The notes under the pieces were generated by a model. It had not been told where the DNA came from and ran no database searches. It saw only the letters and a program-made list of their open reading frames with translations. A DNA stretch of 64,000 bases, from contig BTPG01000005.1 in the NCBI GenBank assembly GCA_036245525.1, positions 310,001 to 374,000 of the forward strand, written 5' to 3'. Numbering within the stretch: the stretch's first letter is position 1; each line of letters opens with the position of its first letter. The DNA is from Semisulcospira habei. Its lineage: Eukaryota > Mollusca > Gastropoda > Semisulcospiridae. Position numbers and translations under genes: made by a program. Shown piece by piece: positions 10,204-18,640 of this stretch.

Positions 10204-11857
10204 ATGGCAGCAGGAGGATTTAATCATGAAGATTTTGAAATGGATGACACGTATGATTTTGGTTGATTGATTGATTGTACATTGCTTAACGTCCCGACAG
10301 CAACAAGGCTTTCTCAGGACGTGCCTGCACTGCTTGTGAAAAAAAAAAAAACAGAACATTGAATGTATGTCGCCAGCCGGTCAAATACGTTAAATAAACC
10401 TAACACATGGGGCCTAAATAAAGCTAAGACCATTTAGCAACACACATCCAATATCAAGAGCTACAGGCAGTGCAGACAGTAGGGAGAGTTTTTAAAAGGC
10501 AAATACAGGTGAATGGACAAAGGGTAGACAGAAACACATGCCCCAGAATAGAGAGAAAAACCCACCCTGTGGGGCTGACCAGGGTGACCCTGAGAACTAA
10601 AAAATACCTAACCCCACCCAAGTCCCCCAGGGCAGACCCGGGTGGGGTACGTATGATTTTGGTAATACAACAGATATGACAGATATGACAGATATGACTG
10701 GTACAAGAAATATTTACAGTTTACGTCATGAACTTTTAGAAACCAAAGTGAACTCATTTTATGATCATGTTGGTAATCGCCCAGACAACATAGACCCTAA
10801 CCAGTTTGAACTTGATGGCAAGGGACATTTATATTTAAATACTGTTGACAAAGGAAAAGTACTATTGACTAACAAAAAAGACCCTAGTAGGTTTAGGGCT
10901 TTAAGTACAATAAAAAATGAAGGTGGTGTTGGTGCCTTGCGTCAACTTGGTATTGGTGGGTCTCCTGTCACGCCAAGACTGGCTAGTGTTCTTCACGACA
11001 CGCAAACAAAGTTGCCAACAGGGCAAGATATTGAAATGGCACCAGTAACAAGTCTGCCAGAAATAGCAAACACAGTGATACAAGAAACCTCATTTACTGA
11101 AGGACAAATAAATGACACTATGAAAACAATAGATGACCCACCTTTGTCAATGAGGGAGATTATGGGATTGGATAAATCACTGCAGACAATAAGAGGTGAG
11201 ATGGTTAATAATCTTGCCAAACTAGGTGAGCTTGATAAACACATAGAACGTGAAAAAGAGAAACTGGCTACAGCAGACAATGGGAATCTTGACACAGAAA
11301 TGAAAGAAAGAATACAGCACAGATTAAATGATTTGCAGATAGAAAGATCAGGATGGTTAGAAACAATTAGTATTGGAAGACAAAAACTGAAATCACAGGT
11401 CAACAGAATTAGAGAAACTATTCAGAAAATACTTCACGAAGACACTACTCTGGCTGAGAGACTAAAAACACTTTTCAGAGAACAGGGTATCACAATTGCT
11501 AGTTTAATTACAGCTCTTGGATTTATTATTAGTACTGTTGTGTTAGCTGTCTCCGGTAGTGGTGGGGGTGCAGCCCCGGCCCCAACACCGCAAGCCCCGG
11601 CACCTCCAGCACCACCAACAGACCCAAAAGATTTACAGTCGTGGGTAAAAAAACAGTTGTCTCACATATCAGACTTACTTAAAAAATTGGCTCTGAAAGC
11701 AGTGGACGCTTTGCCTGGCATAATTGGCACTGTTGTCAGTTGGCTGATTAGTACAGCGGCAAAGGCAGTAGGGTTTATGGCAGAGCATGTGTGGGTCTTT
11801 TTGGTTACAGTAGGAGGGTTGATGGTGGGTTATTTAATGAAACAGATAAAGAAGTAA
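10204..11857 (+). pseudogene. Polinton coiled-coil/membrane protein, split by a retroposon
   Basis: The gene begins MAAGGFNHED at 10204. It is interrupted after about 20 codons by a 385-bp retroposon flanked by 15-bp direct repeats and resumes at 10664. The rest is open to 11857. After an acidic and repetitive MTDMTDMT start there is a long charged helix at about residues 150-270 (DKHIEREKEKLATADNG), a transmembrane segment (ITIASLITALGFIISTVVLAV), a Pro/Ala linker, and a C-terminal pair of hydrophobic helices. The architecture (coiled coil, membrane helix, flexible linker, membrane pair) suggests a structural or membrane-remodelling protein. No family is recognised. Its 3' end overlaps the convergent tail-anchored gene by 24 bp. 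Confidence 0.8.
10264..10648 (-). mobile_element. 385-bp retroposon (SINE-like) with 15-bp target duplication
   Basis: The insert is flanked by ACGTATGATTTTGGT at 10249-10263 and 10649-10663. Read on the minus strand it starts GC-rich and ends in a short AATC repeat tail after TTAAGCAATGTAC, so it moved by reverse transcription. A full-length sister lies at 23923-24305 and a 60-bp 5'-truncated sister at 14115-14174. No tRNA-type promoter boxes were convincing, so the parental RNA is unknown. Confidence 0.9.
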
Positions 11858-13087
11858 TACCCCTAACCCTGTTAGACCTATTACCAATGCAGTTCTTTCT
11901 GACTCATGTGTGTCAGGGGTTGACTGTACTGGTTGTATGAGTGCCGGTGTGGGGGCCGGGGCCGGGGCCAGGGGTGTTACCGTCTGTAATGATTTTAACG
12001 GCTGTACGTGTGTGGTTGTTGCTCCTAAGTTTACAGATTGATTGAGACCGAGTTTTTGACCAACACCTGCAACAACTATTTCATTATTATAATTTGTTAT
12101 TGTACCCATTTGGAGTTGAAGGTCAGATGGTAACATGTATAACCCAATGCCAACTACAAAGTCAACTTTTGATCTGGCATATCTGAGTACGTCTTGATAG
12201 CGTTGTATGCTTGATGGGAGATCAACTGTTGAGTTAATTGAATCTTCAAGATTTGCAAGAAACTGTTTTTGTGCTTCAAATTTACCACTTCCATTTAAAA
12301 TGTTCGATTTTGTTAGTGATTGTGCACCTAGTAAACACCAGACATATGTTCTGATTGACTCATTGACGCGCTCGACTCCCGCTTGAGTAAACCCGTCAGA
12401 TTTATCTAAGACAAATGTGGTCCAGGCGTTTGACTGTTTCTGTTCTATTGATCCTAACCAGACTTGTGATTTTGATGAGAATGAAGTGTAACCAGGGTAG
12501 TAATCTTGAGGGTATTGTCTGTGACTCATAGCATAATACAATGTGCCCATGCCTTTGTGATCATCAAGTTTTTGTGAGAAGTCATACTTGGGGCTTATGT
12601 TAAACTCATTACAGATGCGTTCAAATGCTTTCATATCCATGGGGTTGTTATACCTGTTGAAACTGGATTCAGTGGGTAATGGTGTATGCAGTTCTGACAG
12701 TATACGTCTAAGCTGGTAATAAGTGTGAAAACGATACACAGACCTAATCAGTTTGTTTGAGTGATTCAAGTGGTCTGTAAAAGAAACACCACAGCCTGTA
12801 GTTGAACACAGTATGGCAAAGTTAAGTTGGTTTTGAAACATCTGTAGTGGACTTGAAGACCACTTTCTTGCAGTAGAGTCATCTGTTATTGGAGGGTTTA
12901 GGTAATGGTCAAACGGATTGGGTACTTTGACTTGAAATAGATCTTGTACGCTTGCGTCAGACACAGCTATGTCGAGTTGATTTAGTTGAATTATTTTCTG
13001 TTCATAAGTAGGTGCGACATTATATTTGGCATCCATATTAAATTGAAATGCGTTTGTAGTGGTAATGGTTGGTGATTTAAATTCCAT
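11834..13087 (-). CDS. Polinton tail-anchored protein, 417 residues
   Basis: A large soluble domain (residues 1-360) rich in Gln/Asn/Ser is followed by a Pro/Ala/Thr linker (about 362-392) and a C-terminal transmembrane helix (TALVIGLTGLGVLLLYLFH), so the protein would be tail-anchored with the bulk on one face of a membrane. No family is recognised. Plausible roles are a virion membrane or vertex protein. The start at 13087 faces the penton-like gene across 30 bp. This copy is intact, whereas the homologue in copy 2 is frameshifted. Confidence 0.75.
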   Translation of the reverse strand: MEFKSPTITTTNAFQFNMDAKYNVAPTYEQKIIQLNQLDIAVSDASVQDLFQVKVPNPFDHYLNPPITDDSTARKWSSSPLQMFQNQLNFAILCSTTGCGVSFTDHLNHSNKLIRSVYRFHTYYQLRRILSELHTPLPTESSFNRYNNPMDMKAFERICNEFNISPKYDFSQKLDDHKGMGTLYYAMSHRQYPQDYYPGYTSFSSKSQVWLGSIEQKQSNAWTTFVLDKSDGFTQAGVERVNESIRTYVWCLLGAQSLTKSNILNGSGKFEAQKQFLANLEDSINSTVDLPSSIQRYQDVLRYARSKVDFVVGIGLYMLPSDLQLQMGTITNYNNEIVVAGVGQKLGLNQSVNLGATTTHVQPLKSLQTVTPLAPAPAPTPALIQPVQSTPDTHESERTALVIGLTGLGVLLLYLFH

Positions 13088-13117
13088 CCTTTTTTTTTTT
13101 TATATGAGATAATAAAA
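13088..13117. promoter_or_regulatory. 30-bp divergent promoter gap, tail-anchored gene / penton-like gene
   Basis: This contains a T-run and TATATGAGATAATAAAA immediately before the rightward ATG at 13118. Copy 2 has the same gap shortened in the T-run (38468-38493). Both start codons must be served from this space or from within the neighbouring coding sequence. Confidence 0.5.
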
Positions 13118-13828
13118 ATGTTTATTACCTTAACAAATCTTGACACAAGCAAACCAGTGTGGTTAACTAATGGGATTGATAATCGTGATGGTAGCAAGTC
13201 TGTAGCTATCCATGAAATGTTCTACACAGTAAAATGGTTTAATGTAGAAGATGATATATATAATAAAGTAATTTTTGGTGGTAAGACTGAAGCTTTACCG
13301 CCTGGTTATTATGACTTTTGTACTATAGCTGAATGGTTTCAAAGTAATTTTAAAATTAAAGCAACTTTAAATCCAGCTAACCTACTTGTTACATTAGAAT
13401 CTCCGACACAAGATTGGTTAAAGATCTCAGATAGATTTGCATATTTACTTGGATTTTATATTGACGAAGATTGGTGGAGATCAGATGATTTAGATGAAGC
13501 TATGTCTGGTATTATAACAATGAAGACCAAAAAACTTAAAATAACTGGAAAACGCCCTGTCAATTTGTCAGTACACAGAGTACTACATGTTTATTTGAAA
13601 GAACTAAACACAACTGAGAATGTACACAATGGAAAGCCTTCAACTTTGTTGAGATGCTTACCTACTGGAACTGCTCCGTATTGTGAAAGTGTAGTTGTTA
13701 GATTTCCTAATTTGCAGTTTAAGAAATTAGGTTCCAGTTTCTTTGAGTCACTGAGTATATCTGTAACTAATCAGGATGACAAACCAGTTCTTATGCATGA
13801 TTTTAGTGTTGTGTTAGAAGTTAAATAA
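13118..13828 (+). CDS. putative Polinton minor capsid (penton-like) protein
   Basis: A 236-residue beta-rich protein without membrane helices. Two features resemble Polinton penton-like minor capsid proteins: a central LLGF segment (AYLLGFYIDEDWW, about residues 108-120), and a C-terminal pattern of alternating strands with an L.VYLKELNT..N...GKPSTLLR..P core (about 150-185) ending in a short hDFSVVLE strand. This is pattern-based, so single jelly-roll penton is a moderate-confidence call. The start at 13118 follows AATAAAA. It is intact in both copies, and it is one of the more variable protein pairs in the middle part (about residues 100-135). Confidence 0.55.
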   Translation: MFITLTNLDTSKPVWLTNGIDNRDGSKSVAIHEMFYTVKWFNVEDDIYNKVIFGGKTEALPPGYYDFCTIAEWFQSNFKIKATLNPANLLVTLESPTQDWLKISDRFAYLLGFYIDEDWWRSDDLDEAMSGIITMKTKKLKITGKRPVNLSVHRVLHVYLKELNTTENVHNGKPSTLLRCLPTGTAPYCESVVVRFPNLQFKKLGSSFFESLSISVTNQDDKPVLMHDFSVVLEVK

Positions 13829-13848
13829 TTTTATTTTTGTTTATAAAA

Positions 13849-14800
13849 ATGAGTGGTCTTGGTCCGAAGCGAACAATCATACCAGATGCATGTCCAGTAA
13901 CAGAATTGAAAGATTTGGCAGACGTCCAGGATTTTGAGAAGGAAGGGGATGTTGGAAAAATATATGGTTTTGAACTTGATTCAAATGGCATGTACAAGAG
14001 GAAAGTAATTGTTGACATGAAAGACGGTGAAAAACAGATTCCTAAACTTGGTCAGCTTCGTGATGTTACTGTACCTACTCCACCTGTAAATAATGCGCCT
14101 TACAACTTAATACACGTCCTGAGAAAGCCTTGTTGCTGTCGGGACGTTAAGCAATGTACAATCAATCAATCAATACAACTTAATACATGTGGGTAGTAAG
14201 TGGGTGGTTTCACCTGTACCTGTTCCACCACCCACAATTGACTGGGACATAAAGTTGGAATTTATTAGTCCTTATGTATACACTGATGATGAAGGCGCCT
14301 TAGTGTTTAGGAAGGTTGTTAATTCTGGGCCGCTGATTGTAAGCCTTGTTCCAAGCTTTGCCCCAGACAACAATAGCAGAGAAAAACTGAAAGTTGAAAA
14401 TTATGAGAGACAGCGGTATCTTCTTACAACTAGAAAGGGTAGATCAGATACTTCTGTTGTGTTTATGCCAGCAAGCTTAGTCGTGGCTAGAGAAGTGACA
14501 ATAGTATTTGAAATTATCATGAAATCTGTTGCTTCTGCAAAAGAGGCAAATATAGCACAAGGAATTAAACTTACATGGAATGAAACAGTAACAGAATCAT
14601 CAAAGGTCTTTATTGCCATTACAAAAAATAATGATGTTATTAATGTTTCAAGCAGTATTCCCGCTGTCAAGGTGGTGGTTGACAAAACAACTTTTGTTCG
14701 TCTAACTTACATAAACCTTGAACACATTGATCTTGTTGCATTTTATTATGCTAACAAATTGTATACTTTTGAAGAGTTGCAAAATGTAATTGCTGATTAA
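13849..14800 (+). pseudogene. Polinton 291-residue protein, frameshifted by a 60-bp retroposon tail
   Basis: It starts MSGLGPKR at 13849, right after TTATAAAA. At 14115 a 60-bp piece of the retroposon family has inserted with a 13-bp target duplication. The net gain of 73 bp shifts the frame, and the rest is readable in another frame to 14800. The intact protein of copy 2 has no membrane helix. It has an acidic, Pro-rich first third and a beta-rich remainder, and ends near LYTFEELQNVIAD. Function unknown. It lies between the penton-like gene and the 228-residue membrane protein, all on the same strand. Confidence 0.85.
14115..14174 (+). mobile_element. 60-bp truncated retroposon insertion with 13-bp TSD
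   Basis: ACAACTTAATACA is duplicated at 14102-14114 and 14175-14187. The insert equals the reverse complement of the end of the 385-bp family (CTGAGAAAGCC through TTAAGCAATGTAC) and finishes in (AATC)n, so it is a 5'-truncated reverse-transcribed copy. Copy 2 has the empty site at about 39484. Confidence 0.92.
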
Positions 14801-14829
14801 ATAAAAAAAAATATTTGTGAATAAAAAAA

Positions 14830-15516
14830 ATGGTAAACTTCTATCCGCAACTACCAACGCTTGATCCGACTGAAACAAATGTGATGACTAAAACAACGCT
14901 TGCGCCTGATCCACATATGTCAATTGCTTCAGATAAAACATTGCAGGCAGATGCATTCAGATTAAATAATATTACAGAAGCTTTGAAATATTTGGAAAGT
15001 GAAGAAGCTAAGTACTCACGGTGCAAAAGGAGGTATAAGTCAGTATTTAATTCTGTTCAAAACACTTCTATGGCTATTGGTGCAGTTTCAGCTTCATGTT
15101 CTGTGGGGGGTATTGTTCTGTTCGCCACAGGAATTGGGAGTTTGGCTGGAATAGCAGTTGAGGGTGTTAGCGTTGCTACATGCCTGGCTTGCTTTGGTTT
15201 GGAAGCCTTGAACAAGAGGTTTCACACAAAATTACAGAAACATGAAGCATTGAGTACGCTTGCTGGTGCAAAGCTGAGCAGTATGAAACTTATTATCAGT
15301 AAGGCATTGAACGATAATTTTATTGATGATGAAGAATTTAAGCGAGTCCAGGATGATTTAAATAATTACAAAAAACAGAAGTCAGAAATACAGAATAAAA
15401 TGCGTAGTCAATCACCCGTGAATGTTGAAGAACTAAAGGCTAGTTTTTTAGCAGAGGGAAAAAGGATCGGTGTTCAGGAAACCACAGAAAAACTACACAA
15501 TCTTTTAAACAAATAA
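14830..15516 (+). CDS. Polinton 228-residue protein with paired membrane helices
   Basis: There is a Thr-rich N-terminus (residues 1-40), a helical region, then a strongly hydrophobic Gly/Ala/Ser/Val-rich block at about residues 80-125 (two helices, with VGGIVLFATGIGSLAGIAVE in the middle), and a charged helical C-terminal half (DDEEFKRVQDDLNNYKKQK). The Gly-rich hydrophobic hairpin resembles membrane-inserting proteins. Whether it acts in entry, exit or assembly cannot be read from sequence. The start follows AATAAAAAAA at 14830. Both copies are intact, and identical across the hydrophobic block. Confidence 0.78.
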   Translation: MVNFYPQLPTLDPTETNVMTKTTLAPDPHMSIASDKTLQADAFRLNNITEALKYLESEEAKYSRCKRRYKSVFNSVQNTSMAIGAVSASCSVGGIVLFATGIGSLAGIAVEGVSVATCLACFGLEALNKRFHTKLQKHEALSTLAGAKLSSMKLIISKALNDNFIDDEEFKRVQDDLNNYKKQKSEIQNKMRSQSPVNVEELKASFLAEGKRIGVQETTEKLHNLLNK

Positions 15517-15542
15517 AAATCAGATTTGGTAATCGTTTATTA

Positions 15543-15635
15543 ATGTCATACACTTCACAGAAAAATGCCATGCCACTTACACCACTTGTGCCTGATTATT
15601 TAACCCCATCTGCACCACCGCCAGAGTATTACTGA
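15543..15635 (+). CDS. 30-residue Polinton peptide with overlapping PSAP and PPxY late-domain motifs
   Basis: A short frame starts with ATG at 15543, 26 bp after the 228-residue gene, and ends in TGA at 15633-15635. Its last ten residues, TPSAPPPEYY, contain a P(S/T)AP-type motif (binds TSG101 of ESCRT-I in known cases) directly overlapping a PPxY motif (binds NEDD4-family WW domains). Copy 2 has the same frame at 40844-40936, differing by one residue (Thr to Val just before PSAP). It is too short to prove coding from two closely related copies. The motif density, the position at the end of the rightward gene run and preservation in both copies support it. If expressed it could recruit ESCRT for particle exit. 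Confidence 0.5.
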   Translation: MSYTSQKNAMPLTPLVPDYLTPSAPPPEYY

Positions 15636-16478
15636 GAAAAAAAAGTTTTTTTATTGTCCTTGTATCTTGACAAATCTGACCGAGTAAGTTGTGACTTAAG
15701 TCAAGTTGTTGTAAGAACTTATAAGAACTTACAGTAAGTAATTAATAAGTTCTTATGATAAGTAATTAATAAGTTCTTATGATAACTAACTTAAAGGTTA
15801 CTTCTGCAGGTTCCTAAAAGTTAGTTGTAACTTGTTAGTAATTATAAAGTTTTACTTGAGAAAATCGTGTTCCTCGGAAATCGACTCTGACAGGGGAGTG
15901 TGTAAAAAGTCATTAGTCTATTATACAGTGCACTGTCAGGATTTTGGTTTGATTTGAGAAAAACGGCAGTGTGGACGTTAAGGTCTTTAATTAGTTAATT
16001 AATTAAAGACAACTTAAGACAATGGGTAATTGGGTCATTATTTTACTCATCAATACAGATGATGATTCTCATGAAACAGTGTTTGTTTCAAAATATGGTT
16101 TTGATGGCAGTGATGCGGAAATTATGATAGCGTTGAGGGAGTAGTGAGTGTATGTGATTAAAAATAGATAGTTTTAGAGCATCAGTTTGGCTCCTGAGAA
16201 TTTGGAGTCTTTGTAAAGTACTTTCTTATTTCTCTTGCGTTGGTAAGTGCTTAGTTAAAGACTGTATGCGTTGGTAAGAGTAATTTGGTTGTATAGTGTT
16301 GACCGGTTTGGTTCAGTTATGTTAGGTTGGAATTCAGTGAGGTAACCGGTGTTTTGGTATACAGTTATTTACCGAGATAGATAACTAAAAAAATTTGAGG
16401 TGTGTATGTCTAAGTCGCTATGAAGGTAGTACATGGTTGGTTAAGCATAGTCTTTTCCAGGGTAGAGAATATGCATTG
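15636..16478. other. right flank of copy 1, non-coding, short inverted repeats
   Basis: At 15730-15790 there are repeated and mutually inverted copies of AAGAACTTA/TAAGTTCTT, also present in copy 2 at 41030-41095. From 15862 to about 16010 the sequence resembles the reverse complement of copy 2's left flank. A 40-codon frame at 16022-16144 has no recognisable relative and was not called. After about 16150 nothing is recognised. The element's true terminus may have been lost here. Confidence 0.6.
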
Positions 16479-16779
16479 TTCTCTAAAAGGTATTTTTTCA
16501 AAAAATACTTACCGATGACATGACTGATAGGAAGTGTCTACTTACTCTCACAATTTTAGCCTAGGAACCCGTTGTGCCCCTGCACCAACCGGGAGGCACT
16601 TGGGGAACCCCCCAGAGGGGCCGAGAGTGATCTCCCGTGACTGCCCATCCGGTTCCGAGTCATGTGATGATTACTCAGTTTAGGATACTTAGCTTACCAG
16701 CGGCAAGCGGGTCAGGAAGGGAGGGTCCTCCGAGTCATGTCATCGGTAAGTATTTTTCGAAAAAATACCTTTTAGAGAA
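16479..16779. mobile_element. ITR-only DIRS-related element (301 bp)
   Basis: The two ends are inverted repeats of about 45 bp, beginning TTCTCTAAAAGGTATTTTTT and including TACCGATGACATGAC. The interior (about 16530-16690) matches, in reverse orientation, the right terminal region of the DIRS element at 23040-23210, including the tract CTCCCGTGACTGCCCATCC. It has no coding sequence. It looks like a deletion derivative of the DIRS family that kept only terminal sequence. Confidence 0.8.
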
Positions 16780-17320
16780 TTCAATTCAATTCAATTCAAT
16801 TCAATTCAAATACTTTATTGTGTCAGTCTAGCCGACAAATTTTCTTTCGTTGGGATCACATGCGCACGTACGGTTTTAGCCACATTATAACAATGGTGAA
16901 AAAAAAAAAAAAAAAAAAAAAAAAAAACATGACCACAGTGTACATTGTTAGTGGTATAGGAGTGAGTCTGTCACTTTCAAGATGCCACTGCGACATCTGA
17001 GGTGCAAGTTCCTCGACGGCGTCAACAAGGAGAGAGAGATACGCTAGTTAACACACTCTTCATTTAGGAGACGGATGACCGAGGGTACAAAGCTGCCCTT
17101 GTAGCGTTTGGTTTTAACAAGAGGAGCCTTGAACCTACGGCCAGACGGGAGCTTTTGAAGGTGCTTAGAAAGGCAGTGGGAAGTGTCAGCTGCCAGCCTC
17201 AGGCCCTTGCGTATCATTCTCGTCCTGTAGAGGCCGTCAAGGCTCTCCAACCTGCCCCCAACGATTTTCTCACTAAGCCTGATTATCTTATTCAGCTTTC
17301 TAAAGAAGAAGAAAAAATGC
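16780..17320 (-). mobile_element. 3' fragment of a LINE (minus strand)
   Basis: Reading leftward, 17322-17044 encodes about 90 residues typical of the extreme C-terminus of a LINE reverse-transcriptase polyprotein (LPSGRRFKAPLVKTKRYKGS, then SFVPSVIRLLN). A 3' UTR follows, ending in AATAAAGTATTTG and (AATTG)n repeats at 16780-16808. It is 5'-truncated and wedged between the ITR-only element and the DIRS element. An A-run at 16899-16926 lies within the UTR. Confidence 0.8.
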
Positions 17321-17478
17321 ATTTATTTTCTCAAAAACATTACCGATGACATGACTGATAGGAAGAATTACGAGTAGGAGGAGGGTGCCGCTGCCCGCAA
17401 AAAACCCAGGTGCCTGCAGAGCCATCCTCCCAGTCGCAACCTCCCGACAATTTTAGCTAAGTAGCGTACCTACGGCGC

Positions 17479-18640
17479 CTAAGGCACCGGGAGGGAGTGT
17501 TGCGCCGCCGTGATGCCCCCCACCAGAGCGAGGTTGTCTCGCTGGCCTGCCAGATCCCGGAGGTAGAAGCGAGCGAAGGTCGATTCCGCTCGCCAGCCTA
17601 CTGCCGCCACAATGTCTTTAACAGCACAGTTCCGGTCGAAGGCAAGACTCGTGGCCATGGCACGTACCTCGTGCGCGCGTATCTTGAGCCTCTTTGCTCC
17701 CTGTGGGGAGAGGTCCTGGTAGGCGGACCGAATGACCCAGCGTAGCCAGGAAGAGATCGTCTGGGCCGAAATGTCATCTCTGCCGGTCCTAAGAGGCAGG
17801 AAGAGGCGTGAGCGTCCTCGACGGACGGTTTTGGTTCTGCGTATATAGACGCGTAAGGCACGCACCGGATCTTGTTGCCTGGTCTCTCGAGGGAAGTCCA
17901 CTCCCCGGAGCGGTCGCAGTGTGATTACTTGTGGCGCCGTCAGTGGAGATCTGGTCTTGGCAAGGAAGGTGGGATCCGGGAGAAGGTGCACGGAGCCATC
18001 CGCACGAAATTGCAGGCAGGTAGGGCGCGCTGAGAGCGCGTGCAGCTCGCTGACTCGGGCTGCCGTGGCAAGGGCCAAAAGGAAACAGGTCTTACGAGTC
18101 ACGTCCGCTAGGCGGGCCAAGGACAGTGGTTCGAACCTGGGTGAGTTCAGCCACGTCAGGACCCAGGGAAGGTCCCAACGCGGAACGAGAGAGGGGAGTA
18201 CCGGACGTTGCAAGCCGAAGTGCGACATAAGGTCGGCGATGTCTTTACAGGCGCCGGGGTCCGGACGTCCAAGGTGTCGATAAGTGTCGGCAATCATGGA
18301 AAGGTACCCTCTGATGGTGATAGGGGCGAGACCCTGGTCTCCGAAGAGTCAGAGGAAGAAGTCCGCGAGCTGGGGGTGAGTCAAACCAGTGGGGTCGAGA
18401 CGGAGGTCCTCGCACCAGGCGCACAGCACTCGCCACTTTCCCTCATAGACGCATCGCGTAGAGGGTCTGCGGGCCGAAGAGATCGCCTCCACTGCTGCAC
18501 TCGAGAAGCCTCTAGCGGTGAGGGCACGCCGCACAACCTCCAGACGTGAAGGAGGAGACGCTCCGGGCACGAGTGGAAAAGGGCCTGTCGAGGCTGTTTG
18601 AGCATCGTCCGGGGCGTCGGAAAGCGCAAAGGAGGGCCCG
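17479..18640 (-). pseudogene. DIRS tyrosine recombinase with one in-frame stop
   Basis: The catalytic core is complete in the frame 18297-17479. Arg is in ALATAARVSELHALS, His and the second Arg in RAHEVRAMA, Trp in VGWRAES, and the nucleophile Tyr in FARFYLRDL near the C-terminus. The N-terminal core-binding domain (RPSTRCVYEGKWRVLCAWC) is in the same frame upstream but separated by a TGA at 18351-18349, so one nonsense change breaks the gene. The enzyme would integrate circular DIRS cDNA without target duplication. Confidence 0.88.

Larger units (their letters stand above)
1..16020 (+). mobile_element. Polinton/Maverick element, copy 1 (left end outside window, right end unclear)
   Basis: Gene content is that of a Polinton: protein-primed DNA polymerase B, DDE integrase, packaging ATPase and capsid-like proteins in one compact AT-rich block. 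The order and most of the sequence match copy 2 at 24625-41429, except that the block from about 1850 to 8225 is inverted. Positions 60-130 correspond to copy 2 positions 25728-25790, which lie about 1.1 kb inside its left terminus, so roughly that much of copy 1 is missing to the left. At the right, 15862-16010 resembles, in reverse orientation, copy 2's left flank near 24870-24945 (shared tract near CGGAAATCGACTCTG). No terminal hairpin repeat was found after it. The copy is decayed: five genes carry stops, frameshifts or insertions. Confidence 0.9.

Noticed and set aside
16022..16144. 40-codon frame right of Polinton copy 1
   Set aside because: It has no counterpart in copy 2 and no recognisable motif, so it is probably chance.
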